33,340 nt of DNA from the NCBI GenBank assembly GCA_016178785.1, contig JACOSO010000069.1, positions 1-33,340 of the forward strand. Direction: 5' to 3'. Origin of the DNA: Bacteroidota bacterium (GTDB taxonomy: Bacteria; Bacteroidota; Bacteroidia; Cytophagales; Cyclobacteriaceae). Position numbers and translations under genes: made by a program. The first letter of the stretch is position 1; every line of letters begins with the position of its first letter. Positions 16,016-25,878 of this stretch are shown here, one piece after another. The notes under the pieces were generated by a model. That model made no database searches and was not told where the DNA came from. It saw nothing but the letters and a program-made list of their open reading frames with translations.

Positions 16016-17059
16016 TTATTTTTCAATGGTGGTTTGACCGTTGATCTCATCGCCCAAGAGAATAACAAAGGGTTTGAGCGTTGGCGAGTAGGAGAGTAGG
16101 ATTTTAAGGATGCCCACCAATGGTACTGCCAGGATCATCCCTGCAATTCCCCAGATTTTTCCTCCAAGCAGTAAGGCAATGATTGCAGCCAGGGCATTGA
16201 TACTTATTCTGGATCCGGTAATTTTTGGCGTGATGAAGTTGGCTTCAAGAAATTGCACAAACCCATGAACGCTTACTACCCCAACCGCATACCAGGCGCT
16301 GTCTTTGGTAAGCAATGCAAGAATGGCAGGAAGGGATGCACCAATGGTAATTCCCACATAAGGGATCATTGTGAGCATTCCGGAAAGGAAGCCGAAGAAA
16401 ATAGCATGTTGAATGCCAAGAATCAGCAAGCCAATGCTGTTCAAAGCGCCAGCGATAAAAACGACCAAAGAAAGCCCTGTGATGTAGCCACGTACAACGC
16501 TTTGAATTTCGTCTTTCCATTTCAAGTCAGACCCGGGCTTTAGGGCGAGCAAAAATGCTTTGAATCGTTCACGGTAAAGAAGAAAAAGGAAAATGTAAAC
16601 GGGAACTTGTACAAAAAAATAAACCAGATATGATGTTGAGACCAGTACTTCACCGGCATAAGATGAGAAGTGTTGAATTGCATCATGAAGCATTTGTGTT
16701 TGGTCCTCTGAGTTGATCTGCAAATAAGTGCTGGCTGACGCGCTCAACGAAATAATTAAAGCAGAAAATTTATCCTCAAGATCGGGGAGGCTTGCCACGA
16801 GGCTAGCCAATTGCGAAATCACGAACCACATCAACAGAGCTATAGTCAGCAATGAAGCAAGTAAAACTATCATGATCGATAGAATTTTTCCCATTCTCCG
16901 TTCTAATCTTTTCACGAGCGGCAGCATAATAATCGAAAAAAGAGCTGCGAAAAAAATGGGGACTATGATGTCCTTCAATAAAATCAATCCCGTGATTGAA
17001 ATAACAACGATAGCGATTGTCTTGAAAGTGCGGTCGAGTTTTTCGTGTGAAATTTCCAT
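16016..17059 (-). CDS. AI-2E (UPF0118/PerM-like) family transporter
   Basis: The product has 347 residues with about eight hydrophobic segments arranged as in the AI-2E family. A paired N-terminal hairpin (AIVVISITGLILLKDIIVPI, FFAALFSIIMLPLVKRLE) is followed by a third segment (MIVLLASLLTIALLMWFV), an amphipathic stretch, and a C-terminal group with GMLTMIPYVGITIGASLPA and GSRISINALAAIIALLLGGK. Characterised members export autoinducer-2 or act as Na+/H+ or other ion antiporters, so function here is open. The gene starts 12 bases after the aminotransferase stop and is probably co-transcribed with it. Confidence 0.88.
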   Translation of the reverse strand: MEISHEKLDRTFKTIAIVVISITGLILLKDIIVPIFFAALFSIIMLPLVKRLERRMGKILSIMIVLLASLLTIALLMWFVISQLASLVASLPDLEDKFSALIISLSASASTYLQINSEDQTQMLHDAIQHFSSYAGEVLVSTSYLVYFFVQVPVYIFLFLLYRERFKAFLLALKPGSDLKWKDEIQSVVRGYITGLSLVVFIAGALNSIGLLILGIQHAIFFGFLSGMLTMIPYVGITIGASLPAILALLTKDSAWYAVGVVSVHGFVQFLEANFITPKITGSRISINALAAIIALLLGGKIWGIAGMILAVPLVGILKILLSYSPTLKPFVILLGDEINGQTTIEK

Positions 17060-17071
17060 ACGATGGAAAGA

Positions 17072-18256
17072 TCATGAATTTTCGATCGCCTTCAAAATAA
17101 CTGAACAGGCTTCGTGGATTTCACTTTCCGAAATCGTAAGTGGTGGAGCGATTCGAAAACTGTAAGGATGCGATAAAAACCAATAACCAATTACTCCATT
17201 TTCCTTGCAGTAATTCACAATCCGATTCACCCGCTCTTCAGTATCAAAGTCAATTGCAAACATCAGCCCGATCCTTCGAATCTCCTTTATTTTTTTGTGT
17301 TGGAGCAAGCTTTCGATCTGCTTTCCTTTCACCTCGACATGATCAAGTAATTTTTCATTTTGGATCACTTCAAGGGTGGCCAAAGCAGATGCACAGCAGA
17401 CAGGGTTGCCGCCAAATGTTGTGATGTGGCCAAGCATTGGATCATGCGTGAGCAATTTCATTTTTTCACGACTTGAAATAAATGCCGCAATGGGTAATCC
17501 TCCGCCAAAAGCTTTACCTATTGTAAGTATGTCTGGCACAATCCCGAATTGCTCGAACGCAAAAAGGCTTCCTGTGCGCCCCATGCCGCATTGAATTTCA
17601 TCAAGAATTAATTGAGTACCCGTTTCATCGCATCGCCTTCTGACTGCTTGCAGATACCTTTTTGAAGGAACCCTGACTCCTGCATCGCCCTGCACGGTTT
17701 CCATAATTACACAGGCGGTTCTATCAGTAATTTGATTCAACTCATCTTCCCTGTTGAATTCAATAAATTTCACATGGGGCAAGAGCGGGCGAAAGGCTCT
17801 CTTCTTTATTTCATTGCCAGATACACTCATCGAGCCGTGTGTGTTTCCGTGGTACGATTTCTTGCACGATATGATTTCTGTTCGGCCGGTGATACGCTTA
17901 GCTAATTTCAATGCAGCTTCGTTCGCTTCAGTTCCCGAGTTGACAAAATAAGAGCAGCTCAGCTGAGCAGGCAGGGCATCTGAAAGTTTTTTTGCCAACA
18001 GATTTGAAGGTGACTGGATGTATTCGCCATACACCATCACGTGCAGATGCTTATCCAATTGGTTCTTGATGGCTTGCACCACATGCGGATGACGATGGCC
18101 TATATTGCTCACGCCAATCCCTGAAATCATGTCGATGTATTTTTTGCCGTCTGGTGCAAACAAGTAAACGCCCTCCGCTTTTTCGATTGGAATTAGAAAC
18201 GGAAATGGGGATGTCTGTGCCAGGTGATCTAAGAAAATAGTTGCGCTGAACTCCAT
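17072..18256 (-). CDS. Class III PLP aminotransferase (acetylornithine/GABA aminotransferase family)
   Basis: The product has 394 residues. Class III features are clear: ISGIGVSNIGHRHPHVV, the PLP phosphate-binding NSGTEANEAALKLA, KKSYHGNTHGSMSVSG, Asp219 in LILDEIQCGMGRTG, which contacts the pyridine nitrogen, and the Schiff-base Lys248 in LTIGKAFGGGLPI. These enzymes move an amino group from a terminal amine or ornithine-type donor to 2-oxoglutarate. No arginine, lysine or GABA pathway gene is nearby, so the substrate is not defined. The start at 18256 faces the divergent histidine kinase 64 bases away, so the short gap must carry both promoters. Confidence 0.88.
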   Translation of the reverse strand: MEFSATIFLDHLAQTSPFPFLIPIEKAEGVYLFAPDGKKYIDMISGIGVSNIGHRHPHVVQAIKNQLDKHLHVMVYGEYIQSPSNLLAKKLSDALPAQLSCSYFVNSGTEANEAALKLAKRITGRTEIISCKKSYHGNTHGSMSVSGNEIKKRAFRPLLPHVKFIEFNREDELNQITDRTACVIMETVQGDAGVRVPSKRYLQAVRRRCDETGTQLILDEIQCGMGRTGSLFAFEQFGIVPDILTIGKAFGGGLPIAAFISSREKMKLLTHDPMLGHITTFGGNPVCCASALATLEVIQNEKLLDHVEVKGKQIESLLQHKKIKEIRRIGLMFAIDFDTEERVNRIVNYCKENGVIGYWFLSHPYSFRIAPPLTISESEIHEACSVILKAIENS

Positions 18257-18320
18257 TGTGTAAAACTACAACTCGTTCGCGATTTTTAAACTCAGCAAAG
18301 TAAAGTTAACTTAGTGCTGC

Positions 18321-21300
18321 ATGCATCCGTATATCAAAAAGACTTTAATTGGTGGTGCAATTCTTTTATTTTGTTCTTCTATCTCAGAAGGGCAGCAATC
18401 CAATTTTTCGGCAAGCTCAATGTTGTCACAAAGTTCGTATACCCAATGGACGGGTGACAATGGTCTCGTATCAAACAACATCACTTCCGCTATTCGTGAT
18501 CGCAATGGTTTTGTTTGGATCACTTCCTACAATGGCATTATGCGCTTCGATGGCATTCAAGTGTACGTCTATGACGAGAATAAAATTCCATTTTTATCCA
18601 CGGGCGCTTTCTATGTAGTTTATGAAGATAAATCTGGCGGTCTTTGGTTCAGTTCACAAAGCAGTGGCATAGTGCGCTATCGCGATGGGAAATTTGAAAG
18701 GGTTGATCCCGAGGGCAAGATTTTGCCGAAATCTATTCGTTCGCTAAAGCTGAGCGATGATGGCACCGTTTGGGTGGGGACAAATAATTCAGGTTTGTAC
18801 AAAATTAATAACGAGAAGATCGAACGTATCGATTGCCCTGCGCTAAATGAGACTTCCATATTGGAAATAGCAATAGATTCGAAAAATAATTTATGGTTGG
18901 CCACTGACGGAAAGGGGCTTTATAAATACGATGGTTCAAAATTTGAAAATATCCATGGTGTGGCAAATAATGTTGTCAATTCGGTTTGCGTTGCCAGCGA
19001 TAATACGGTCTTAATTGGCACCCCTCTGGGACTTGATATTTTTAAAGATAATAGGCTGCGTCATCAAACTGCACTGATGGATTTTCAGATAAACAAGATT
19101 ATCTGTGATCGGTATGATCGCGTATGGATTGGCTCTGAACTGGGTCTTGGCCGATTTAACTTAAAAGATGAAACCACCTATGCCTATATCAGTGAGAAAG
19201 ATGGATTCCCCCTGTCAAGAATAAACTTCCTGTATTTCGATGATGAGAACAGCCTTTGGGTAAGCACAGGTCGTGATGGGCTTGTTCAATTGAGAGAAAC
19301 CAACATTGTTAACATCACTTCCCAACAAGGCCTGACCATAAATAAAATCAATTTGATTTATGAAGGGCCGAATAAGACATTTTATATCGGAAGTGATGGC
19401 GGAAGTGTCGATGTGTACCAGTTCGGAGAAGTGACCCCGCTTAAAATTCAAACTCCGATTTATGAGTCAGGTATCAGAGATATTTATTTGGATAAGGAAG
19501 GCAATACATGGATTGCATCTTATCGAGGCGTTATAAAGAAATCAAAAAGTGGCGAAAAACTTTACACTTTAAAAGATGGGCTGACGGCCGTAGATATACG
19601 AAGGATTTTGCCTGACTATAAAGGTGACTTGTGGTTTGCTTCTCGATCAGGCGGTGTGATGAAATTCCACAATGGCAAAGTGGAAGCAAGTTATGGGAAA
19701 GGTCATGGCCTTGAGTCTAATTATGCTTTGGCACTCGAAAAAGATTTGAACGGAAATCTTTATATAGGCACGCATAGCGGTGGTATGAGCATTATCCACA
19801 CCGATGGGAAAATCGAGACCTTTCACATCGAAGGGAATGATGACGGAATATTAATCTTCAATATTCATATCGACAATGAGGGCAGGGTTTGGGCTGTCGG
19901 CAACACAGGACTACTTCATTTTGATGGGAAGAAATTCAAGAAAATTATTCTTACCAAGTCATTGAAAGGCGAAATATTTTTTGACTGGGTGGAAGATAAA
20001 ATTGGCAACGTATGGGTGACCGGCAACCTCGGTGTCTTGAAGATATTAAAAAGCGATGTTAATAAATTTTTAAAGAATGAGATCAATGAAGTGAAGTTCA
20101 AACTTTTTGACAACCGTGATGGAATGAAAGGTAAAGAATGCACCTCCGCTACACGCTCTTTACTTTCATCAAGCGGGCGCATATGGGTACCAACCATTAG
20201 CGGGATCTCTGTTTTCTATCCTGAAAAGACGGTTGCGAACACAGTGCCCCCTCCTGTTTACATTACATCATTATTGGCTGATGACGAAGAGCTGGATGGT
20301 AAAGGACCTTTGGAAATTGAACCTGGAAAACTCCGTTACACTTTTTCATATACTGCCCCGACCTTCATTTCGCCAAGAAAAATTCAATTCAAGTATAAGC
20401 TACAAAATGTGGATGCCCATTGGATCAATGCAGGCACCACCAGGCAAGCTGAGTATACCAACCTTGCTCCGGGCAATTATATTTTCAGTGTGCTGGCTTG
20501 CAACAGTGATGGTGTTTGGAGCGAGAAAAGCGCATCACTTTCATTTACAGTTAAGCCTTTTTTTTATCAGACAGCTTATTTCTATTTGTTAATGACAGCA
20601 TTACTGCTACTCTTATTTTTTACGATATACAAGTGGCGCGTAAATGCTGTTGAAAGAAGGAACACAGAGCTACGCAAAGTAAATGACGAATTGGATCGGT
20701 TTGTGTATAGCGCATCACATGATCTACGGGCACCCCTTGCTTCTGTGCTGGGCTTAGTAAATATTGCCAGGATGGAAAAAGGAAAAAACTTTGAGATCTA
20801 TTTAGAGAAGATTGAAACAAGTGTTTTAAAATTAGACGGCTTCATTCGAGACATCATTGATTTTTCGAGAAACGCTCGCGTTGAGGTGGAGCCTGAGCCA
20901 ATCGATTTTAAAGGTCTAATCAGTGAAATTTTTGAAAACCTTAAATACCTGGATGAGAAAGACAGGATAAAACGAATCGTGCACGTGGAGGGAGGAGGAG
21001 CTTTTTATTCCGATAAAAAAAGACTGACTGTTGTACTGAATAACCTCATCGCCAATTCAATAAGATACTCAAGTCCTCTTGCAGAGAATCCATACATCGA
21101 GGTTTATGTTAAGCAAAATGCGATACAGGTCTTGCTGCAAGTGAAGGATAATGGCATCGGCATTGGGCGTGAGCACATCGACAGTATTTTTAAGATGTTT
21201 TATCGGGCAGATTCAAAAAGCCGTGGGTCAGGCATCGGTCTTTACATTGTGAAAGAGACACTTGAAAAGATTCAGGGAAGTATTTCAGTACAATCAGAGT

Positions 21301-21407
21301 ATGGACGTGGGAGTACTTTTACTGTCTTGCTCAAAGCACTCAAGGCTTCTGCGGTTGACAGGTCAGAGAAAGAGAAGATGAAGACAAAAACAGAGGATTT
21401 AAATTAG
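18321..21407 (+). CDS. Propeller-type sensor histidine kinase (two-component regulator propeller, Y_Y_Y, HisKA, HATPase)
   Basis: The product has 1028 residues. A signal peptide (about 1-24) is followed by two seven-bladed-propeller-like regions to about residue 640, with repeated W(I/F)(G/A)(S/T) blade motifs (FVWITSYNG, TVWVGTNNSGL, NLWLATDGKGL, DLWFASRSGG). A Y_Y_Y domain follows (ISPRKIQFKYKLQNVD, NLAPGNYIFSVLACNSDG), then one membrane helix (about 753-773). The HisKA has His800 in YSASHDLRAP, and the ATPase domain has NNLIANSIRYS, DNGIGI and GSGIGLYIVK. No receiver or AraC domain is fused, unlike the hybrid systems that run many polysaccharide loci, and no response regulator gene is adjacent. 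The signal sensed in the periplasm is unknown. Confidence 0.92.
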   Translation: MHPYIKKTLIGGAILLFCSSISEGQQSNFSASSMLSQSSYTQWTGDNGLVSNNITSAIRDRNGFVWITSYNGIMRFDGIQVYVYDENKIPFLSTGAFYVVYEDKSGGLWFSSQSSGIVRYRDGKFERVDPEGKILPKSIRSLKLSDDGTVWVGTNNSGLYKINNEKIERIDCPALNETSILEIAIDSKNNLWLATDGKGLYKYDGSKFENIHGVANNVVNSVCVASDNTVLIGTPLGLDIFKDNRLRHQTALMDFQINKIICDRYDRVWIGSELGLGRFNLKDETTYAYISEKDGFPLSRINFLYFDDENSLWVSTGRDGLVQLRETNIVNITSQQGLTINKINLIYEGPNKTFYIGSDGGSVDVYQFGEVTPLKIQTPIYESGIRDIYLDKEGNTWIASYRGVIKKSKSGEKLYTLKDGLTAVDIRRILPDYKGDLWFASRSGGVMKFHNGKVEASYGKGHGLESNYALALEKDLNGNLYIGTHSGGMSIIHTDGKIETFHIEGNDDGILIFNIHIDNEGRVWAVGNTGLLHFDGKKFKKIILTKSLKGEIFFDWVEDKIGNVWVTGNLGVLKILKSDVNKFLKNEINEVKFKLFDNRDGMKGKECTSATRSLLSSSGRIWVPTISGISVFYPEKTVANTVPPPVYITSLLADDEELDGKGPLEIEPGKLRYTFSYTAPTFISPRKIQFKYKLQNVDAHWINAGTTRQAEYTNLAPGNYIFSVLACNSDGVWSEKSASLSFTVKPFFYQTAYFYLLMTALLLLLFFTIYKWRVNAVERRNTELRKVNDELDRFVYSASHDLRAPLASVLGLVNIARMEKGKNFEIYLEKIETSVLKLDGFIRDIIDFSRNARVEVEPEPIDFKGLISEIFENLKYLDEKDRIKRIVHVEGGGAFYSDKKRLTVVLNNLIANSIRYSSPLAENPYIEVYVKQNAIQVLLQVKDNGIGIGREHIDSIFKMFYRADSKSRGSGIGLYIVKETLEKIQGSISVQSEYGRGSTFTVLLKALKASAVDRSEKEKMKTKTEDLN

Positions 21408-21437
21408 CCCCCCAGGGGAAGCCAAATAAAATTTGAA

Positions 21438-21557
21438 TTACTGCATTCCGAGAACGCGCGAAATTACTATTCCGATCACGATGATGATCAGCAATACCAT
21501 GACTTGTCTGAATCGGCCTTTTAGACTTGAGTTCGTTAGCATCTTCATGGATTCCAT
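21438..21557 (-). CDS. Small single-pass membrane protein (39 residues), unknown function
   Basis: This short frame starts MESMKMLTNSSLKGRFRQ and continues into one hydrophobic helix (VMVLLIIIVIGIVI) and a short tail, SRVLGMQ. The basic residues before the helix and the few after it suggest the N-terminus is inside, although Arg also follows the helix. It converges with the histidine kinase gene (30 bases apart). Upstream, on the same strand, CATCTTTG differs from TAnnTTTG at one base. No family is recognised; the clean membrane-protein pattern and several alternative in-frame Met starts favour, but do not prove, a real gene. Confidence 0.5.
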   Translation of the reverse strand: MESMKMLTNSSLKGRFRQVMVLLIIIVIGIVISRVLGMQ

Positions 21558-21693
21558 AGTAGTTATTTTGATGACACAAAGATGCATCGTCTCTTTGCTC
21601 AGAATTTTTTAAATCTGCCACAAAACCTACATCAGTAACTAAAACTCAGGGAAGGAAAAGTGAAAACTATTCTCGGAGAACCCCAAAGAAAAT

Positions 21694-22113
21694 TCAGCCG
21701 TTCTGGATTTTTATGAAATCTTCTACTTCCTTTTGAAGGTCTTGAGAAGAAACTTCGTCATAGGGGATGGTGGCAATGGATTTAAACAGGTCGCCAACAA
21801 GTTCTTTTTCAAAACCTAACTTCGTTGCATAGTCAGCGGCCACCTCGAGTTCAAGGTCTTCCACCACACGATCGAGGTAGATCATGTATACCAAATGATA
21901 CAATGCCTCAATGCGCGCAGCTTTTTCTGTAGGGGGTGATGGGGTTGCATTTTCGAGCTCGCGAAGGTCGTCTACATTCACGCCCAATTGAATTCCCCAT
22001 TTCACAATGCAAGCCAGGTATTTCCCATCCACTTTACCTGCTGTTTGATACGTGGCAAGCAGATTGAAATAACTCTTCTTGACTTTGGTTAGATCAACAC
22101 GAAGTTCACCCAT
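21694..22113 (-). CDS. TerB-like helical protein, unknown function
   Basis: The product has 139 residues, appears all-helical and acidic, with no signal peptide or membrane segment. The segment IEALYHLVYMIYLDRVVEDLE, with ELEVAADYATKLGF, resembles the TerB/tellurite-resistance fold, in which a metal-binding acidic helix carries Asp and Glu residues (written here as IEALYHLVYMI and YLDRVVEDLE). Named members are linked to tellurite resistance or phage defence, but most small chromosomal members have no known function. It stands alone between a small membrane protein gene and gap, with a gap terminator just upstream, so it has its own promoter. The family call is by pattern only. Confidence 0.55.
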   Translation of the reverse strand: MGELRVDLTKVKKSYFNLLATYQTAGKVDGKYLACIVKWGIQLGVNVDDLRELENATPSPPTEKAARIEALYHLVYMIYLDRVVEDLELEVAADYATKLGFEKELVGDLFKSIATIPYDEVSSQDLQKEVEDFIKIQNG

Positions 22114-22145
22114 GTACGCAAGTTAATGATTTGGGATTATTGAAA

Positions 22146-22177
22146 AAATAACAAAGACGCCCGAAAGCGTCTTTGTT
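22146..22177 (-). terminator. Intrinsic terminator of gap
   Basis: The perfect 11-base arms AACAAAGACGC (22150-22160) and GCGTCTTTGTT (22167-22177) enclose a 6-base loop. On the minus strand a run of six T follows. It lies 20 bases downstream of the gap stop codon. Confidence 0.9.
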
Positions 22178-22197
22178 AGAATGATTTTGGTAATACC

Positions 22198-23280
<1,083 letters not shown>

Positions 23281-23292
23281 TTAATTTCGAAA

Positions 23293-23323
23293 TTTGCAAT
23301 TCGATCAGACAAGGTTATCTTTG
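23293..23323 (+). promoter_or_regulatory. Consensus Bacteroidota promoter of tRNA-Glu
   Basis: TTTG at 23293-23296, then exactly 19 bases, then TATCTTTG at 23316-23323: both elements match the Bacteroidota housekeeping consensus (-33 TTTG, -7 TAnnTTTG). The tRNA starts 18 bases downstream. Confidence 0.85.
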
Positions 23324-23341
23324 CGGCTCTTTAGAAAAGAC

Positions 23342-23413
23342 GGTCCGTTCGTCTAGGGGTTAGGACACCAGATTTTCATTCTGGTAACACGGGTTCGATT
23401 CCCGTACGGACTA
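23342..23413 (+). tRNA. tRNA-Glu (anticodon TTC)
   Basis: A 72-base cloverleaf. The acceptor arm is GGTCCGT with ACGGACT (first pair G-T), followed by discriminator A; CCA is not encoded. The anticodon stem is CCAGA/TCTGG with loop TTTTCAT giving anticodon TTC, and the T arm is ACGGG-TTCGATT-CCCGT. It has a consensus promoter and a terminator of its own. Confidence 0.97.
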
Positions 23414-23421
23414 CTTAATCA

Positions 23422-23453
23422 GACTGAATACAAAAATTCAGTCCATTTTTTTT
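23422..23453 (+). terminator. Intrinsic terminator of tRNA-Glu
   Basis: The perfect 8-base arms GACTGAAT (23422-23429) and ATTCAGTC (23436-23443) enclose a 6-base loop and are followed by an eight-T run at 23446-23453. Confidence 0.9.
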
Positions 23454-23570
23454 ACATGTAATTCGGAACGAATTCCAATTTCGACAGATCACTTCTTAAA
23501 AGTATTACAAACTATACTCTAGCACAACCTTATCCGATTATAGTCAGCGATTCAGTTTATGCTACAGAAC

Positions 23571-23964
23571 CTATGTGATGCTATTGACTCGGACCATCAT
23601 TCCATCGTTGTTGATGTCCACCACTCCTATTCCGGAATTCCAGCGACAAGGAATATATAGTTGTGCACGATCGGTGATATCTTCAAACTTAAAATCAACA
23701 TGATTTAGGTAAAGGCGGTTGGGCACTTAATTACCGTTAAAAAATACATCAAGAAGACCATCGTTGTTGAAATCTGCTGTAGCTACACCACCGCCATTGT
23801 AGATGTATTCAAAAGTGGATATTGAAGCTGTCTGATTCCTGGATGGTATTTGAAAAATTTATTCCTGACAATTCGGGAGGGACAACTGTAAAGAGGGTCT
23901 GGGGCTTATGATCACATGCCACCAGCAAAGTAAAAAATGAAATAAACAGAAAGAGGTTTCTCAT
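23571..23964 (-). pseudogene. Remnant of an FG-GAP/VCBS (CRTAC1-type) lipoprotein gene
   Basis: The start MRNLFLFISFFTLLVACDHKP (given here as MRNLFLFISFF then TLLVACDHKP) has a lipoprotein signal with Cys after LLVA. The frame then breaks near 23815: the product should continue [19 protein letters not shown], which is in another frame. That frame meets a TAA at 23727-23729 where homologues have a Gln codon, resumes as VPNRLYLN and RWNSGIGVVDINNDG, and ends at a TAG at 23571. FG-GAP/VCBS segments of the DFNNDG and DINNDG kind are calcium-binding propeller blades; intact relatives are usually around 1000 residues and often follow SusCD. At least one frameshift, one nonsense change and a large 3' loss are visible. 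Confidence 0.8.
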
Positions 23965-23974
23965 AAAACGGTAG

Positions 23975-24010
23975 TAAAAAAACAAGGCCAATTTACATTG
24001 ACCTTGTTTT
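23975..24010 (-). terminator. Intrinsic terminator after susD-like gene
   Basis: On the minus strand a 13-position stem (AAAACAAGGTCAA with TTGGCCTTGTTTT, one G-U pair) closes a 6-base loop and runs into a seven-T tract (complement of 23976-23982). It lies between the SusD stop and the pseudogene start, so the remnant is outside the main susCD transcript. Confidence 0.85.
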
Positions 24011-24033
24011 AATTTGGCGATAAAACTTAAAGT

Positions 24034-25860
24034 TTAATACCCTGGATTTTGTTTCAGTTTCCCAGCGGCAAGGTCAATTTGAGTTTGAGGTATAGGGAAT
24101 ACTTCACTCTTACCTACTTTGAAGCTGAATGAATTGTTCAGGATTGCTGCACCGGCCAATGAGCTGTTATACAAATAATTCGCCTCCAGATTATCGGGGT
24201 TCCCGTTTGTATTTGTCTTGGTGGTTTCATCCCAACGTACGAGGTCGAAGAAGCGATGGCCTTCTAAGGCAAGCTCAAGTTTCCTTTCAAAGTGCACAGC
24301 TTTGCGTGCGTTTGCCTTAGTAACAAACGTCAAATCCGCAAGGGTATAAAGGGCAATGCTTGCATAATTACCTGCTGGATTGGAAGTGATTGAAGGATCA
24401 GCGTAAGCTTGCCAATCTGATTTACCAGCAGCAGTAGATATCCTTACCCACGTTTTGGGATCTTGAACTCTCGCCCTTACCATGTTCACATAATTCATAG
24501 CATTGATCAAGCTTCCTGATTCAACCTCACATTCGGCAGCCATTAATAATACATCGGCAAAACGCATGAGGTACTGATTTACGGCATTATAGCCGGGCGT
24601 CCAGGAACTTCCATCCGTATATTTTCCGACATCAGCCGAAAGAGCGTCATACTTTTTAGGTGTATATGGGCCGCCATCGGAAGAAGCTCTAACCCAAGCG
24701 GGGCCCGTGTATGTTCCCCAATCCAAAAAAGGAACTCCTGTACGACCAATAGTCCAGTCAATTCGCGGATCGAGAGGACCAGCATCTGCTGATACACTGG
24801 ATGCACCGGTTTGCCATGCAATGTCAGATAATTGATTTGCACCTGTGTTATACGATCCGTCCAGAAGGGGAAGACCTCCGGCACCTAAGCGGTATGAATT
24901 TGATAAATCCATGGAGGGCTGGTTGAATCCACAACAAGTAACCACAGAATTACCGCCATAAGGATAATTCAATACTAAGTCTCCGTTTGCACTTGCGGCA
25001 CCGGATCCGTCATTAACTGAGGCTTGAAGGGCAAAAACAGACTCTTTATTATTTTCACTTCCAGCATCAAACAGATCTCTGAACTTTGGAACCAGGTCAT
25101 ATTTTGTGCCAGCAGCAGTTTTTCCATTAGTAATTACGCTTGTAAGTACCGTGAGCGCTTGCGCATAATTCTTTTGATAAAGCAGGCATTTTCCCTCAAA
25201 TGCGTAAGCAGCCCATTTGTTTGCTCTGCCAATATTTGGCATGGTCTCAGGTAAGCTTGTATAAGCTGCATCAAAATCCGCGATGATCTTGGGCATGATG
25301 TCTTGGTCATTCGGAATGTTAAAATTATTCAACGTGTAGTCAATCGTCTCATCCACATAGGGGACGTTTTTAAATACCTTATATCCTTCTAAGTGAAAGA
25401 AAGCTCTTAGAAATCTTGCTTCACCAGTGATACGGTCTATGTCAGATGTTGAAATTCCGCCTGCAGGGATTTGTTTAAGTGTTTTCAAAACCGCGTTGGA
25501 GCGGTTAATTCCGTCATAAACAGCAGTCCATTTTGCGGCTAAATAACTATTAGTTGCTGTAGCTGTAAAAGTGGTCAGTGGATTGATATCTGACTGGTCA
25601 CCCGAGTTGGATCCTTTATACGATTCCTCACCGACTACGCTGCCATACACCCAGTTTGTTGGCTGGCCAAACCAGGCATTATTCCCTTTTAGGGCTGCAT
25701 AAGCACCGATAAGCAAATTCTCCACTCCTGCCTGAGTAAGTAATTGCGAAGTTCCTAAGCTCCCGGTGGCAGGCTGATTTAAGAAGCTATCCTTGCAGGA
25801 GATTGTAATGCTTAAGAGCAGAACAATCAATGTCAGGGATTTAAAAATTCTCTTTTTCAT
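24034..25860 (-). CDS. SusD/RagB-family glycan-binding lipoprotein
   Basis: The product has 608 residues. A lipoprotein signal ends at Cys22 (ITISCKDSFLNQPATG); the following SFLNQPATGSL is the usual SusD beginning. TPR-like helices (LLIGAYAAL, ITGEARFLRAFFHLEGY, WAAYAFEGKCLLYQKNY) and a C-terminal SusD segment (FERKLELALEGHRFFDLVRW, FPIPQTQIDL, KQNPGY; first one split as FERKLELALEG and HRFFDLVRW) are present. SusD caps the SusC channel at the cell surface and captures oligosaccharides. The gene starts 18 bases after susC and is co-transcribed with it. GH20 nearby suggests an N-acetylhexosamine-containing ligand (inference). Confidence 0.95.
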   Translation of the reverse strand: MKKRIFKSLTLIVLLLSITISCKDSFLNQPATGSLGTSQLLTQAGVENLLIGAYAALKGNNAWFGQPTNWVYGSVVGEESYKGSNSGDQSDINPLTTFTATATNSYLAAKWTAVYDGINRSNAVLKTLKQIPAGGISTSDIDRITGEARFLRAFFHLEGYKVFKNVPYVDETIDYTLNNFNIPNDQDIMPKIIADFDAAYTSLPETMPNIGRANKWAAYAFEGKCLLYQKNYAQALTVLTSVITNGKTAAGTKYDLVPKFRDLFDAGSENNKESVFALQASVNDGSGAASANGDLVLNYPYGGNSVVTCCGFNQPSMDLSNSYRLGAGGLPLLDGSYNTGANQLSDIAWQTGASSVSADAGPLDPRIDWTIGRTGVPFLDWGTYTGPAWVRASSDGGPYTPKKYDALSADVGKYTDGSSWTPGYNAVNQYLMRFADVLLMAAECEVESGSLINAMNYVNMVRARVQDPKTWVRISTAAGKSDWQAYADPSITSNPAGNYASIALYTLADLTFVTKANARKAVHFERKLELALEGHRFFDLVRWDETTKTNTNGNPDNLEANYLYNSSLAGAAILNNSFSFKVGKSEVFPIPQTQIDLAAGKLKQNPGY

Positions 25861-25878
25861 GTTCTTTATGATTAATTT

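Noticed and set aside
23454..23570. Possible 3' part of the FG-GAP lipoprotein gene
   Set aside because: I translated the minus strand here and saw no blade motif or family resemblance; it is AT-rich spacer.
23342..23600. Integration site at the tRNA-Glu 3' end
   Set aside because: No integrase gene and no second copy of the tRNA 3' end in the window; the adjacent remnant is a decayed locus gene rather than a mobile island.
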